Assembly: GCA_002914805.1 (NCBI GenBank)
Contig: JXTB01000151.1
Coordinates: forward strand, 469,200 to 533,199
Direction of reading: 5' to 3'
DNA from: Parasponia andersonii
Lineage: Eukaryota > Streptophyta > Magnoliopsida > Rosales > Cannabaceae
Length of the DNA: 64,000 bases
A program made the translations under genes and the position numbers. Shown here one piece after another: positions 45,437 through 54,838 of this stretch (the first letter of the stretch is position 1; each line of letters starts with the position of its first letter). The notes under the pieces are model-generated. The model made no database searches. It was not told the origin of the DNA and worked only from the letters and a program-made list of their open reading frames with translations.

Positions 45437-45738
45437 ATGAAGGACGCCATAGTTTTGTATCCATCTCCGGGCATGGGCCACCTAATCTCCATGGTAGAGC
45501 TAGCCAAGCTCATACTCACTCACCACCCCACCTTCTCCATCACCCTCATCATCCACACCCTGCCGTCAAAGTAAACCGTCAAAACCTCCTAACAAATCGC
45601 CACCACCACGGCAAAATACATCGCCATCGTCTCCTCCATCAATTTTCACCATCTCCCTCAAATCTCACTCCCTCCCAAATATACTACTCTTTTCCTTTTT
45701 CAGCTCGAGTTTGAACTCCCACGTCTCCACATGCCCAA
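45437..45738 (+). pseudogene. UGT pseudogene B2, 5' part (before retrotransposon insertion)
   Basis: Starts ATGAAGGACGCCATAGTT and reads MKDAIVLYPSPGMGHLISMV, then AKLILTHHPTFSITLII, matching B1 closely. A TAA follows after about 44 codons, where B1 has an Asn-Gln-Pro stretch. A small deletion and another TAA (CAA in B1) come next. The homology breaks at 45738, where the chromovirus LTR begins, and resumes at 51896. Confidence 0.92.
45735..45738. other. Target-site duplication of chromovirus (left copy, CCAA)
   Basis: CCAA directly precedes the left LTR and is repeated at 51892-51895 after the right LTR. Four bases are certain. A 5-bp duplication with one mutated base is equally possible. 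Confidence 0.6.
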
Positions 45739-46395
45739 TGTCACGAGCCGCCTCTTTGGTACTTCGAAATAGGCGGAATATGCGGTACTTGCCATCGTTC
45801 GGAGCTAGCAAGTCAGCCTAGAACGTAAGCCTATAGGCAAACAAACCCATTGGTTAGCCATGCCACAAGCAACACCGTGATAACGCAATAATATAGTATT
45901 GAGCAAGCACAAAGTAAATATATCGAGGCAACATGTAGGCAACACATAAGCAACAAACAAGCAATAACGAAAACAACACATAGGCAATATGTTGACATAA
46001 GTAAACATCATTTCCTTCATTGATAGGGCGAGGAGGTTCACAGCTAAACCCCTATCATGCTGGTGGCCAAGGCCCTTCATGGGCACCCAGGTCACCCCCT
46101 AAAGAGCTTTTTGAGCGTTTAGCCTTTTAATAGGAGGAAACATGATTTTTTCCCAGAAAGCATATGGTAAAATTTAGGCAAAATAATGGAGATTCAAATT
46201 TACAATAATTTTCTTCTAATTCTTAGCCCTCAAATATGAGGTATTTGGCCACAGACTTGACTAATGATCTTGGACAAAAATAATCTTACATAATTACAAA
46301 ATTCTCCACCTGTTGGCTCCACCGTGGGCACAACGTAGGCACCATGTGCACACTAGGTGTAGGCATCATGGGCCTTGGTGTGGCAATATGCCACA
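45739..46395 (-). repeat. Chromovirus 3' LTR (left)
   Basis: It runs from TGTCACGAGCCGCCTC to ATATGCCACA on the plus strand and is 657 bp. TGT/ACA ends are present. The adjoining 46396-46411 (minus strand GTTAAGTGGGGAAGCA) is the polypurine tract. Confidence 0.88.
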
Positions 46396-46411
46396 TGCTT
46401 CCCCACTTAAC
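46396..46411 (-). other. Chromovirus polypurine tract
   Basis: The minus-strand sequence AAGTGGGGAAGCA lies directly before the 3' LTR start TGTGGCATATTG. Confidence 0.8.
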
Positions 46412-46419
46412 TTGTCAGC

Positions 46420-46640
46420 GTCCTCGATGACTTGACGGCTTTACGATCTTCAATCTTCTGCAGTAGCTTCTTCAAGTCTTCCGCCCTCGCCCAGCTAGTT
46501 TCTTCTTCTCCGAGGCCTTTCCACTTGATAAGGTACTCCTTCTTCGGTGGTCTTGTTCCTACGGTCACCGTTCTCTCTGCAAGGACTTCTTCAGGTTCTC
46601 TTCTGCTCTGCGGCGTGAGATCAATAGGTCCTCTGGTCGG
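46420..46640 (-). pseudogene. Chromovirus chromodomain (integrase C-terminus)
   Basis: The minus strand reads PPKKEYLIKWKGLGEEETSW, then ARAEDLKKLLQKIED. This is the canonical chromodomain pattern with aromatic residues (Y, W, W) positioned for binding a methylated histone tail. In such elements it guides integration toward heterochromatin. It is one of the better-preserved parts of this copy. Confidence 0.85.
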
Positions 46641-47640
46641 CTAGTTGCATGTTGGATCTGCTGGATCTTTGAAATACGGCTTGAGGTTGCTGACGTGAAT
46701 CACCGGGTGTATCTTGAGCCATGCAGGGGTGTCGAGCTTATAATATGTTTAGCCCACTTTTGAAAAAATGGCCCTCATACATGTATAAGTCTCTTGTCTT
46801 CGGCCCCTTTAAATCTCAGTTGTTCAAACGAAAGCTTGATAAACATCATGTCTCCAGGTTGGAACTCTAGCGACCGTCTACCTTGATTTGCCCATTTCTT
46901 CATTTTTTTTTAGGCTTTCTCTAGAGAGACTTAGGCAATCTCGGTATTTTCTTTCCATTCCTTTGTGAAGTTGAAGACTCGGGGATTCTTTCCACGATAC
47001 TCGTTCACTGTGTGGGGTAACAACAGTTTTTGGCCATTAACAATCTCAAAAGAGCTCTTATTGGTTGAATAACTCTTCTGAGCGTTGAAGCAAGATTGAG
47101 CTACATCAAGAAGTTGCAGCCAATTTTCCTGATTAGCACTAAAAAAATGCCGCAAGTACTCCTCCAATATTGTATTGAATCTCTCTATCTGTCCATTAGT
47201 CTGCGGATGGTAGCTCGAGGAGATGTTGAGCTGTGACCCTAGGAGATGGAAAAGTTCGGACCAAAATGATCCCGTGAATCTAGCATCTCAGTCATTGACA
47301 ATATTCTAAGGTACACCCCAATAGTTCATAACATGTCTGAAAAACAGGCTTGTTGTCTTTTCTATCGTGTAGTGCTTTAGCACTGGAATGAAAGTTGCAT
47401 ACTTCGAAAATCTGTCTACTATCACCAAGATATTCTCATGCTCCCTTGTCTTCAGTAGGTTTGCAATGAAATCAAGCGAGACACTCTCCCATGGTCTGCT
47501 TGGGACAAGTAGCGGCTCCAATAACCCAGTCGTCTTCTATATCAGTATTTCGTCTTGTTGGCAAGTGAGACAGGTCTTGGTGTACTCTACCACATCATCT
47601 CGCATATGTAGCCAGTAGTACCCTTGCTTCAAAAGGGCAT
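46641..47640 (-). pseudogene. Chromovirus integrase (broken)
   Basis: Readable pieces on the minus strand are WESVSLDFIANLLKTREHEN (first catalytic Asp), VDRFSKYATFIPV, and then FTGSFWSELFHLLG and SSYHPQTNGQIERFN (catalytic Glu region). EYLRHFFSANQENWLQLLDV and FEIVNGQKLLLPHTV follow. A TGA replaces an Arg codon in the second Asp region (NIVND-stop-DARF). Several frame changes are present. Confidence 0.88.
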
Positions 47641-48492
47641 GCGTTCTCTACTACCCTAGATGGCCCGCCCATAAAGTGTCATGGCACTTGCTCATGAGTG
47701 CCCTCTGTAAGTCTCTCGCCTTTGGGACATACAAACGGTCACCCTTGGCTCATAGAATGTCATCCTCTACCCAAAACTAGCAAGTCTTGTCTTCTTCTAT
47801 GAGCTTTAAGATAGTCCTGACAATAAGGTCCTTCTCCAAGTTCTTTTTGATGTGCTCTTTGATGGGAGTGTTCACCGTACTAGTCGACATATTGGCCAAA
47901 AGTTCAAAGCTGCGAGCTCTACTTTGCGGCTTAAGGTATCTTTTGCCTGATTTGAACGGCCCACCTTGTGTTCAAAGTGAAAATCGAATTCGGCCACAAA
48001 TTCTTGCCATCGGGTTTGTTTCGAGGTGAGTTTTTCCTGTTTGAGAAAGTGACTAACAATCGAGTTGTCCATCTTCACTACAAACCTCAACCCCAACAAA
48101 TAATGCCTCCACACCCATAAGCAATGGATCATGGTGAGAAGCCCCTTCTCTTAGGTTATGTATCTTCGTTTGGCTTCGGCAAGCTTACGATTCTCATATG
48201 CCACGGGGTGGTCTCCTTACAATAGCATCCCTCCCAAAGTATAATCTGACGCATCCGTCTGTACTTCAAAAGGCTTGCCAATTTCTGGTAAGGCAAAGAT
48301 AAGATCTCTCATCATGGCCTCTTTTAGATTCTCAAAAGCCTCTTCACACTCTACGATCCACGCCCAAGTAACACCCTTCTTTGACAACTTTGTCAAGGGT
48401 GCCGCTCATCTTGAGTAGCCTTCTATAAAAGGCTTATAGTAGTTGGCTAAACCAAGGAACGAACGAAGTTCTTTCACATTAGTAGGGGCCTT
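47641..48492 (-). pseudogene. Chromovirus RNase H and connection (broken)
   Basis: The minus-strand reading at 48132-47872 gives HYLLGLRFVVKMDNSIVSHF, then KQTRWQEFVAEFDFHFEHKV and SNQAKDTLSRK. These are the RNase H/connection segments that follow reverse transcriptase in Ty3/gypsy pol. Stops occur upstream and downstream. Confidence 0.82.
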
Positions 48493-49089
48493 CTACTCTT
48501 GTATGGCCCTTACCTTCTCTAGATCCATCAGGATATGGCCACATTCAACCACATGGCCTAGAAACTTGATGGTCTTCTGTGCGAATGAGTATTTCTCCCG
48601 CTTCACGTAGAGTTGATTATCCCTTAATTTCTGAAACACCATGGCCAAGTGCTCCTCTATCGATGCACTATATACCACGATATTGTCTAAGTAGATGACC
48701 ACGAACTTGTCCAGATACTCGTGGAAAACCTGGTTCATGAGTGTACAGAAAGTGGCTAGTGCATTGGTCAACCCAAATGGCATCATAAGGAACTCGAATG
48801 CCCTATATTGGGTGACACATGTGGTCTTTTGCTCATTCCTATCAGCAATCCGTACTAGGTAGTAGTCTGATCTCAAATCAAGCTTGGTAAAGTACTTAGC
48901 CTTGCTCAACTGGTCGAATAGGTCTGCAATCAGTGGAATAGGGTAAGTGTTTCGCACTGTCACCTTGTTTAGAGCTCTATAATGAATGCACAATCTCAAG
49001 CTCCCATCATGTTTCTTCTGGAATAGCACCAGTGCTCTGAATGGTACTTTTGATGGTCTGAAGAAGCCTGCCTCCAGCAATTCATTCAA
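48493..49089 (-). pseudogene. Chromovirus reverse transcriptase
   Basis: A 198-codon open stretch with SLRLCIHYRALNKVTVRNTY, FTKLDLRSDYYLVRI (motif A), FLMMPFGLTNALATF (motif B) and FVVIYLDNIVVYSASIEEHL. The last should be YLDD. The second catalytic Asp is Asn here, which would abolish polymerisation. Confidence 0.9.
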
Positions 49090-49325
49090 TTGCCTCCTGA
49101 GTTACTCTAACTCAGGTGGTGCCATTTGATATAGTGCTCTAGCAGGTGGCTTGGCACCTGGCACCAGCTCGATCTGGTGGTTGATGCCTCGTCTTTGCGG
49201 CAAGGCCTTAGGGAGTTGATCCAGCATTATATCCCTGTATTTCTTCAACACGCCATCGATCTGGAATGAGTGATTTCTTCATCTCTCTCTTCTTATATGG
49301 AAGGGACAGCCACATAAATTAGTTC

Positions 49326-49830
49326 TTATCGCTTCACGCCTTTCTTGAACTGTAGAGCGGACAAGAGTTTCACGTCATTAGCTTGTTTCACCTTCGTAGG
49401 CACCACGACGGGTTTCTCCACCATGATTAGCAAGCTTCCCGTTGATGAGATAGGGATAATACTTTTCTCCACCAAGAATTCCATCCCTAGGATGACATGG
49501 AAGTCGTCCATTTATACCACGACCAACTCAGTCAGTCCCTCTCAGGTGCTAATCTTGACACTACCTACTTGGGCTATTCCTATCGTAGCCAATGCTTTTG
49601 AGTTGACCACTTTCATGCGGTTGGTGGCTTTCGAGTCCAAGGCGCTGTGCCTCGGCATCCGACACAAAGTTATGGGCAGCGCTTGTGTCAATTATCACAC
49701 CATTCGCAGGCTTCCCATTCAATGTGGCATCCACGTACATAAGCCCTCTCCCATGAGCCTTCTTCACTTCAGCTCTATGCTTCTTGAGGGCATTCAACAG
49801 GCTTAGGGCTCCTATCTGGCACTCGTCATC
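49326..49830 (-). pseudogene. Chromovirus aspartic protease (broken)
   Basis: The minus strand gives VDATLNGKPANGVIIDTSAA, then HNFVSDAEAQRLGL. The IDTGATHNF active site of plant elements appears as IDTSAAHNF. DDFHVILGMEFLVE follows, the conserved second half (ILGM.WL box). A frame break separates the two. Confidence 0.85.
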
Positions 49831-51007
49831 CTCTTCACCCTGGCCTTATTATTCTTGAGCAATCGAGGCCTGAATAGCACTCAACTTATGCTTATGTGGG
49901 CATTCGGAGTCCTTGTGTGGTCCTTTGCAAAGGAAGCAAGATATCGATTTCTTCCCATAGGGTGGGGCATTATTACTCGAGGAGTAGTTGGACTCATTGT
50001 TCTTCTTGTCTACTCCCCCACTTTTGTTATACCTTGGCTTCCCTTATTTCTTACTACTCGAGTTACTTGAACTCTAAGTGGGTTGATTCTTCTTTTGCTG
50101 GGTATTCTCCGATGTATAGTCCGTCAAACACTCAGCGGTCGTTTGAGTGGTGGCAAGTTTTTGGATCCTTTGCCTTTGTAGCTCTGTTCTAGCCCAAGGC
50201 TTGAGGCCTTCATAGAAGTGAAAAAGCTTATCTACTTCGGACATGTCCTTAGAACTTCTTAACATACTCGCGGACAATGCCCGTTTGCTTCAATTCTCGT
50301 AGTTGGCGTCGAGCCAGATATGACACATTTTTAGGGAAGAACTGAGTTCTTAATTCCCTTCAAAGGTCATCTCATGTGGCTATGGTGTACCTCCCATACT
50401 AAATATCATCGTACTTTGTCCTCCACCACACTTTGGCATCCCTGGACAAGTACATAGTTGCCATCGTGACCTTAGCATCCTCCGAGTCAGGTTGTACCAC
50501 CCAGAGGTATTACTCCATATCGAAGAGAAAATTCTCAACTTCTTTGGCATCTTTGGCACCTTAGCTCTCGTATAAGCCATTCCCATTGGAGCGGCCACAG
50601 GCTGACTCCCCACAGCTCGGATGGTGAGGTTGAGCTTGGTATTTTATCTCCTCAATTTCATGCCTCAGTACGCCTATTGTCCCCTGACAATTCTCCACTA
50701 TCTCATTAATCGTGCCTTGGAGATTGTTCACTGACATCTCCAAGTTCTCAATACATTCGTCACCCAATGGTGGGTTAGAGAGGCTTGGGGAGCCTCCCTT
50801 CTGCTCGAGGTTGTTTATTCTATTAAGCATATGTTCCACATCTCTCTCTAGTGCCTCGATCTTTTGTTGTAATCCCGCAGCGTCAAATCCATCTCTTACG
50901 TCGGTGAGGTCTCTTACCTTAAACTTGATCCCATCGAGTTCTCCCAAGCCCTTCTCAATCGCAGTGATCCTCTGGATATTGTTTGCCATCCCAACAAGCT
51001 TTCCCAA
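49831..51007 (-). pseudogene. Chromovirus gag with CCHC knuckle (broken)
   Basis: The N-terminal reading 51007-50561 is coiled-coil-like and acidic (IEALERDVEHMLNRINNLEQ). KLFHFYEGLKPWARTELQRQ lies in the capsid-like region. A zinc knuckle CFLCKGPHKDSEC is at about 49910-49950. The order and knuckle spacing fit chromovirus gag. Frames are broken repeatedly. Confidence 0.82.
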
Positions 51008-51019
51008 GCTTTATAACCG

Positions 51020-51033
51020 AAGCTCTAATACCA
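51020..51033 (-). other. Chromovirus primer-binding site
   Basis: Minus strand TGGTATTAGAGCTT, two bases inside the 5' LTR. It matches the iMet-tRNA 3' end type (TGGTATCAGAGC) with one change. Confidence 0.85.
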
Positions 51034-51035
51034 AC

Positions 51036-51891
51036 TGTCACAAGCCGCCTCTTTGGCACTTCGAAATAGACGAGACGTGCGGCACTTGCCATCGTTTGGA
51101 GCTAGCAAGTCAGCCTAGAATATAAGCTTATAGGCAAACAAACCCATTGGTTAGCCATGCCACAAGCAACACCAGGATAAGGCAATAACATAGCATTGAG
51201 CAAGCACAAAGTAAGCAAATTTGATAGCGGCAATCACATAATAAGCAAGCACAAAGTAAACATATCGAGGCAACACGTAGGCAACCCATGAGCAACAACG
51301 AAAACAACACATAGGCAACATGTTGACATGAATAAACATCATTTCCTTCATTGATAGGGCGAGGAAGTTCACAACTAAGCCCCTATCATGCTAGTGGCTA
51401 AGGCCCCCCATGGGCACCCAGGTCACCCCCTAAAGAGCTTTTTAAGCGTTTAATCTTTTGGTAAGAGGAAATATGAATTTTGCCCAGAAAACATATAATA
51501 AAAGTTAGGCAAAATAATAGAGATTTAAATTTACAATAATTTTCTCCTAATTCTTAGCCCCCAAATATGTGATATTTGGTTACAGACTTGACTTGACTGA
51601 TGATTCTGAACAAAATTACTTTTGTATAATTACAAAATTTCTCACACGACTAATGATCCTGAACAAAATTACTTTTGTATAATTACAAAATTTCTCACTT
51701 TTGTATAATTACAAAATTTCTCACACGACTGATGATCCTGAACAAAATTACTTTTGTATAATTACAAAATTTCTCACACGTTAGCACCACCGTGGTAATA
51801 ATATAGTGTGCTAACGTGGTAATAATATAGGCACTATGTGCACACTAAATACGGGCATCATGGCCTTGGTGTGGCAACACGCCACGCCACA
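51036..51891 (-). repeat. Chromovirus 5' LTR (right), expanded
   Basis: It runs from TGTCACAAGCCGCCTC to CACGCCACGCCACA and is 856 bp, about 200 bp longer than its partner. The excess is explained by internal tandem repeats. A unit containing GAACAAAATTACTTTTGTAT and AATTACAAAATTTCTCAC appears about three times with a partial fourth (51595-51780). A short duplication of GTGGTAATAATATAG follows. Confidence 0.88.
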
Positions 51892-51895
51892 CCAA
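51892..51895. other. Target-site duplication of chromovirus (right copy, CCAA)
   Basis: CCAA directly after the right LTR, matching 45735-45738. Confidence 0.6.
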
Positions 51896-52981
51896 GCGTC
51901 CATAGAATCCTTCGAACACTTTCTGAGACCTCGGAAGTCAAAGCATTCGTCATTGACTTTTTCTACGATGCTGCGTTTCAAGTCTCCACGTATCTCAACA
52001 TCCCAACTTACTATTACTTCACCACATCCGGAGGCGGTCTTCCTCACTTCTTGTATCTCCCCAACCTGCATCGCAACTCGGACTCCGAATGCAATCTGGG
52101 TCATCCCGTTTCCGTACCCGGGCTCCGATTCCGGTTTCGGATATTCCGCCACCGACTCAGGACCGTACCTCTGAGATCTCCAAGAAGTTCTTGGAAACGT
52201 TGATCCACGTGGAGAAATCAAGTGGGGTCGTGGTAAACACGTTTGAATTGCTCGAAAGTAGAGCTCTGAGGGCCATAAGGGACAGGCTTTGCTTGCCGGG
52301 GAAACGGATTCTCCCGGTTTTCCCCGTCGGACCGGTGATTTTGACTGCTGAGAACTCGGACAAAGAAGATGAGAATGGGTACCGTCTGAGCTGGCTTAGC
52401 ACGCAGCCTACTAAAAGAGTATTCTTGAGTTTTGGGAGTCTGGGGCTCTTTTCGGAGAAGCAGTTGGCCGAAATGGCTATGGCTTTGGAAAACAGGGGCC
52501 ATATATTCTTGTGGGTCGTGAGAGACCCACCGAATGAATAGAAGGAGAAGGGGAAAGGCGTAGACGAAATACTGCCGGAGGGTTGTATTAAGAGGAAGAG
52601 AAACAGAGGACTCGTGGTGAAGCGCTGGGCCCCGCAGGTGGCCGTACTAAGTCATGACTCTATAGGCGGGTTCGTGACTCACTGCGGGTGGAACTCGGTG
52701 CTGGAAGCGATTTGCGCCGGGGTGCCGATTGTGGCCCTGTACGCGGAGCAGAGGTTGAACAGAGTGCTATTGGTGGAGGAAATGAAGCTGGCTTGGCCGG
52801 TCAACGAGTCGGAAGACGGGTTCGTGAGTTCGGCCGAGTTGGAGAAGCGAGTCAGAGAGAGGGAGGGAAGTGAGGGAGAGGGCTAAGCTCATGAGAGACG
52901 GTGCAAAGGCGGCGATGGACCCCCGGTGGATCCTCGCTTGTTGCGTTGACCGAGTTGACTCAGCTGTGGAAGCAAAGCTGA
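51896..52981 (+). pseudogene. UGT pseudogene B2, 3' part (after retrotransposon insertion)
   Basis: Resumes at ATCCTTCGAACACTTTCTGAG, aligned with the B1 segment ILQTLSQTSKVKAFVIDFF. It continues through VIDFFYDAAFQVSTYLNIPT, GVVVNTFELLESRALRAI and a PSPG box ([26 protein letters not shown]). Lesions are a Cys to Tyr change in the FFC motif, frame changes near 52120, and a TAG at about 52537. Six bases are lost in the PSPG box, removing the Trp-Pro before LYAEQ. A frame change follows near 52855. The end AAGCAAAGCTGA aligns with the B1 stop. Confidence 0.92.
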
Positions 52982-53819
52982 CTAGTTTAGATTCGAATCT
53001 CGGCTTTATTTACCAAGTTTTTAAAATTTTGAAACTCCAGTTTTATATTCCTATGGACATCAATAAATTCTGATTATTTTTTTTCCTTTTTCATAGTGTG
53101 GTGGAAAGTAGCAAATGTTATTTATGAATTCGACCATCATTGATGGTTATTTGGTTATCTACATAAGCCAGTGTATTATAACCCACGTGCATACGTACAT
53201 GGAAGTCGATCAATGCATGCATGTTTCTTCGCCATTTGTGGCATGCAAATATTCTGAAATCTGTTCAATTTTATTTTTAGGTAAATCATCGGACTACCTA
53301 AAACTGATCACAGGTTTTTCGCACGCCTCACTATCCTTTGACCTTCTCTCACTTCGGCTATATTGTATTGCTAGCCTTGGCCGTGCATCCAAATATAGTA
53401 GAGGTTATTCACCGGCCGAAGGACCTTGGGCTCCTGAGTGGAAAGCCATGCATAAGTATGCTTCATCTAATATGAAGTAGATATGAGAAGGAGATTCGGT
53501 CGTATCTGAGCAAAACATGAGAGGGAGCCTATCGCTCGGACTGAGGTATATATTGATCCTCATATATAGGGGACTCGGCTGGCACACAAAATCTACCATT
53601 AATGATGCAGCTAATAAGAAAACCGTGAGATTAAGTAATCCCAAGGTCAATGCACAAAACGCTCCGTTTCGGTAAATGATAAACAAAGGCTACAAACAAC
53701 AAGAGGTCCTGGAAACAAGTAAAACGATAAACGACACTTATGAAGTAAAATGACTAACGACAATTAACGAAAGACCAGCAATGATCCCCTGCATCAATTA
53801 ATTGTTAGAGTAAAATGGG
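52982..53819. other. B2 3' flank and upstream region of A3 remnant
   Basis: About 53195-53240 matches the B1 3' flank, and about 53600-53800 matches 44280-44640. No gene seen. Confidence 0.5.
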
Positions 53820-53821
53820 TT

Positions 53822-53875
53822 AGTAGTTCTATATCCAATACCATCTTAATTATCTCAGTTGTTGAGTTATGAAAG
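53822..53875 (+). pseudogene. A-type UGT remnant A3, N-terminal piece
   Basis: TAGTTCTATATCCAATACCA then ATCTCAGTTGTTGAG aligns with the A1/A2 codons for IVLYPTPAIGHLISMVEL, with small deletions and a stop. Only about 50 bases are recognisable. Confidence 0.65.
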
Positions 53876-54671
53876 TTCGTATAATTAATTTCTACTTTAC
53901 CAACCTTGAGTCTCTCCATCCACATGTAGTCTCATTGTTGGAGCGGTTTTTACACCAGTCGTCCACGTGTCATGAACTGCTGATGCTGGATTCTCCAACT
54001 GTTCACGTGCCCTTGCTACTTCGCAAATCCCTGAATTCCGAGCGAGATCGGAGAGGCGGGGATGGCCACCTGCAAAGACTCTCCGATGCTTAAGTCAGTG
54101 GTTTTTCTTTGCGTTGTTTTTTGGTAGCAAGGAAAAAGGTGTATCAGATCAATTTACAAACTTATCTCTTTTTCGTGTTTTCTTCTTTTTTCTTCTGCTC
54201 TCCGATTGTCTTTTTTTTTGTAAGTGCCTTTTTTTTAGTGTTCTAGAAAGCATGTATCTTTCTTCGAATGCGCAGCTTTCATATATGTAGTCCTCTGATC
54301 ATCAACAGTGTTCTTCTCCATCTTTTGAAAAGTAAAAATAATATATTCTTTAGTACCTTTCACTCCCGAATCTTAACACCATCATGGACCGAGATTTCTG
54401 TGACCTCTTCTGTACTACCGCGGCCTGATTTCCGTCGCCTCCTATCGTTTCAATCCGTCAGGAGCGAGATTTGGGCACATCGCCGTTCTGTCAGGACGGC
54501 TTGTCCCTGCGCGCGCACCTACCCAGAAACGCATTAAATGCCCTGTCGGGGTCCGGAGCCGTGGGGCTGTCTTCCATTGCATTCAGTCTGAAGACCCTTG
54601 GGGCTTCTGTTCCCTGNCTCATCACCACGGTCTGTCTTACAACGCCGCTGTGTCTCAGCCATGCATCACCT
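53876..54671. other. Unassigned DNA, including GC-rich island with single N at 54617
   Basis: A GC-rich stretch at about 54440-54616 has an open frame (LSGSGAVGLSSIAFSLKTLG) that I do not recognise. It ends at the N at 54617. It separates the two UGT remnants and may be foreign insertion sequence or a misjoin. Confidence 0.35.
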
Positions 54672-54838
54672 CCAACCATATCGGGTGGAATATGCGTGCC
54701 TGATTTTCCCACCCCTCCAATATATTGCATTGGACCGTTCACTGTCACCAAAAGTCAATGAAAGCTAGAATCCGAGTGTTTGACGTGGTTTAACTCCAAA
54801 CCCAGTCAAAGCGTGGTTTTTCTCTGTCTTGGAAGCTA
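54672..54838 (+). pseudogene. A-type UGT remnant A3, middle piece
   Basis: It reads ICVPDFPTPPIYCIGPFTVT, a stop, then ECLTWFNSKPSQSVVFLCLG. This aligns with A2 CVPDGVTPPIHCIGPLTVT and TLTWLDSQPSRSVVFLCFG. The PSPG box and C-terminus are missing. It is more similar to the A genes than to B1. Confidence 0.8.

Larger units (their letters stand above)
45739..51891 (-). mobile_element. Complete Ty3/gypsy chromovirus inserted in UGT pseudogene B2
   Basis: The element is 6153 bp with two LTRs (45739-46395 and 51036-51891), an iMet-type primer site, gag with zinc knuckle, protease, reverse transcriptase, RNase H, integrase and a chromodomain, all on the minus strand. The C-terminal chromodomain places it in the chromovirus branch. 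Multiple stops and frame changes inactivate it. UGT homology resumes on the far side, so it inserted into the UGT sequence. Whether the UGT was already dead is unknown. Confidence 0.93.

Noticed and set aside
46432..46644. Plus-strand ORF over the left part of the chromovirus
   Set aside because: The minus strand here encodes a clear chromodomain; the plus reading is a shadow.
49345..50192. Plus-strand ORFs across the chromovirus protease/gag region
   Set aside because: Shadows of the minus-strand protease and gag remnants.
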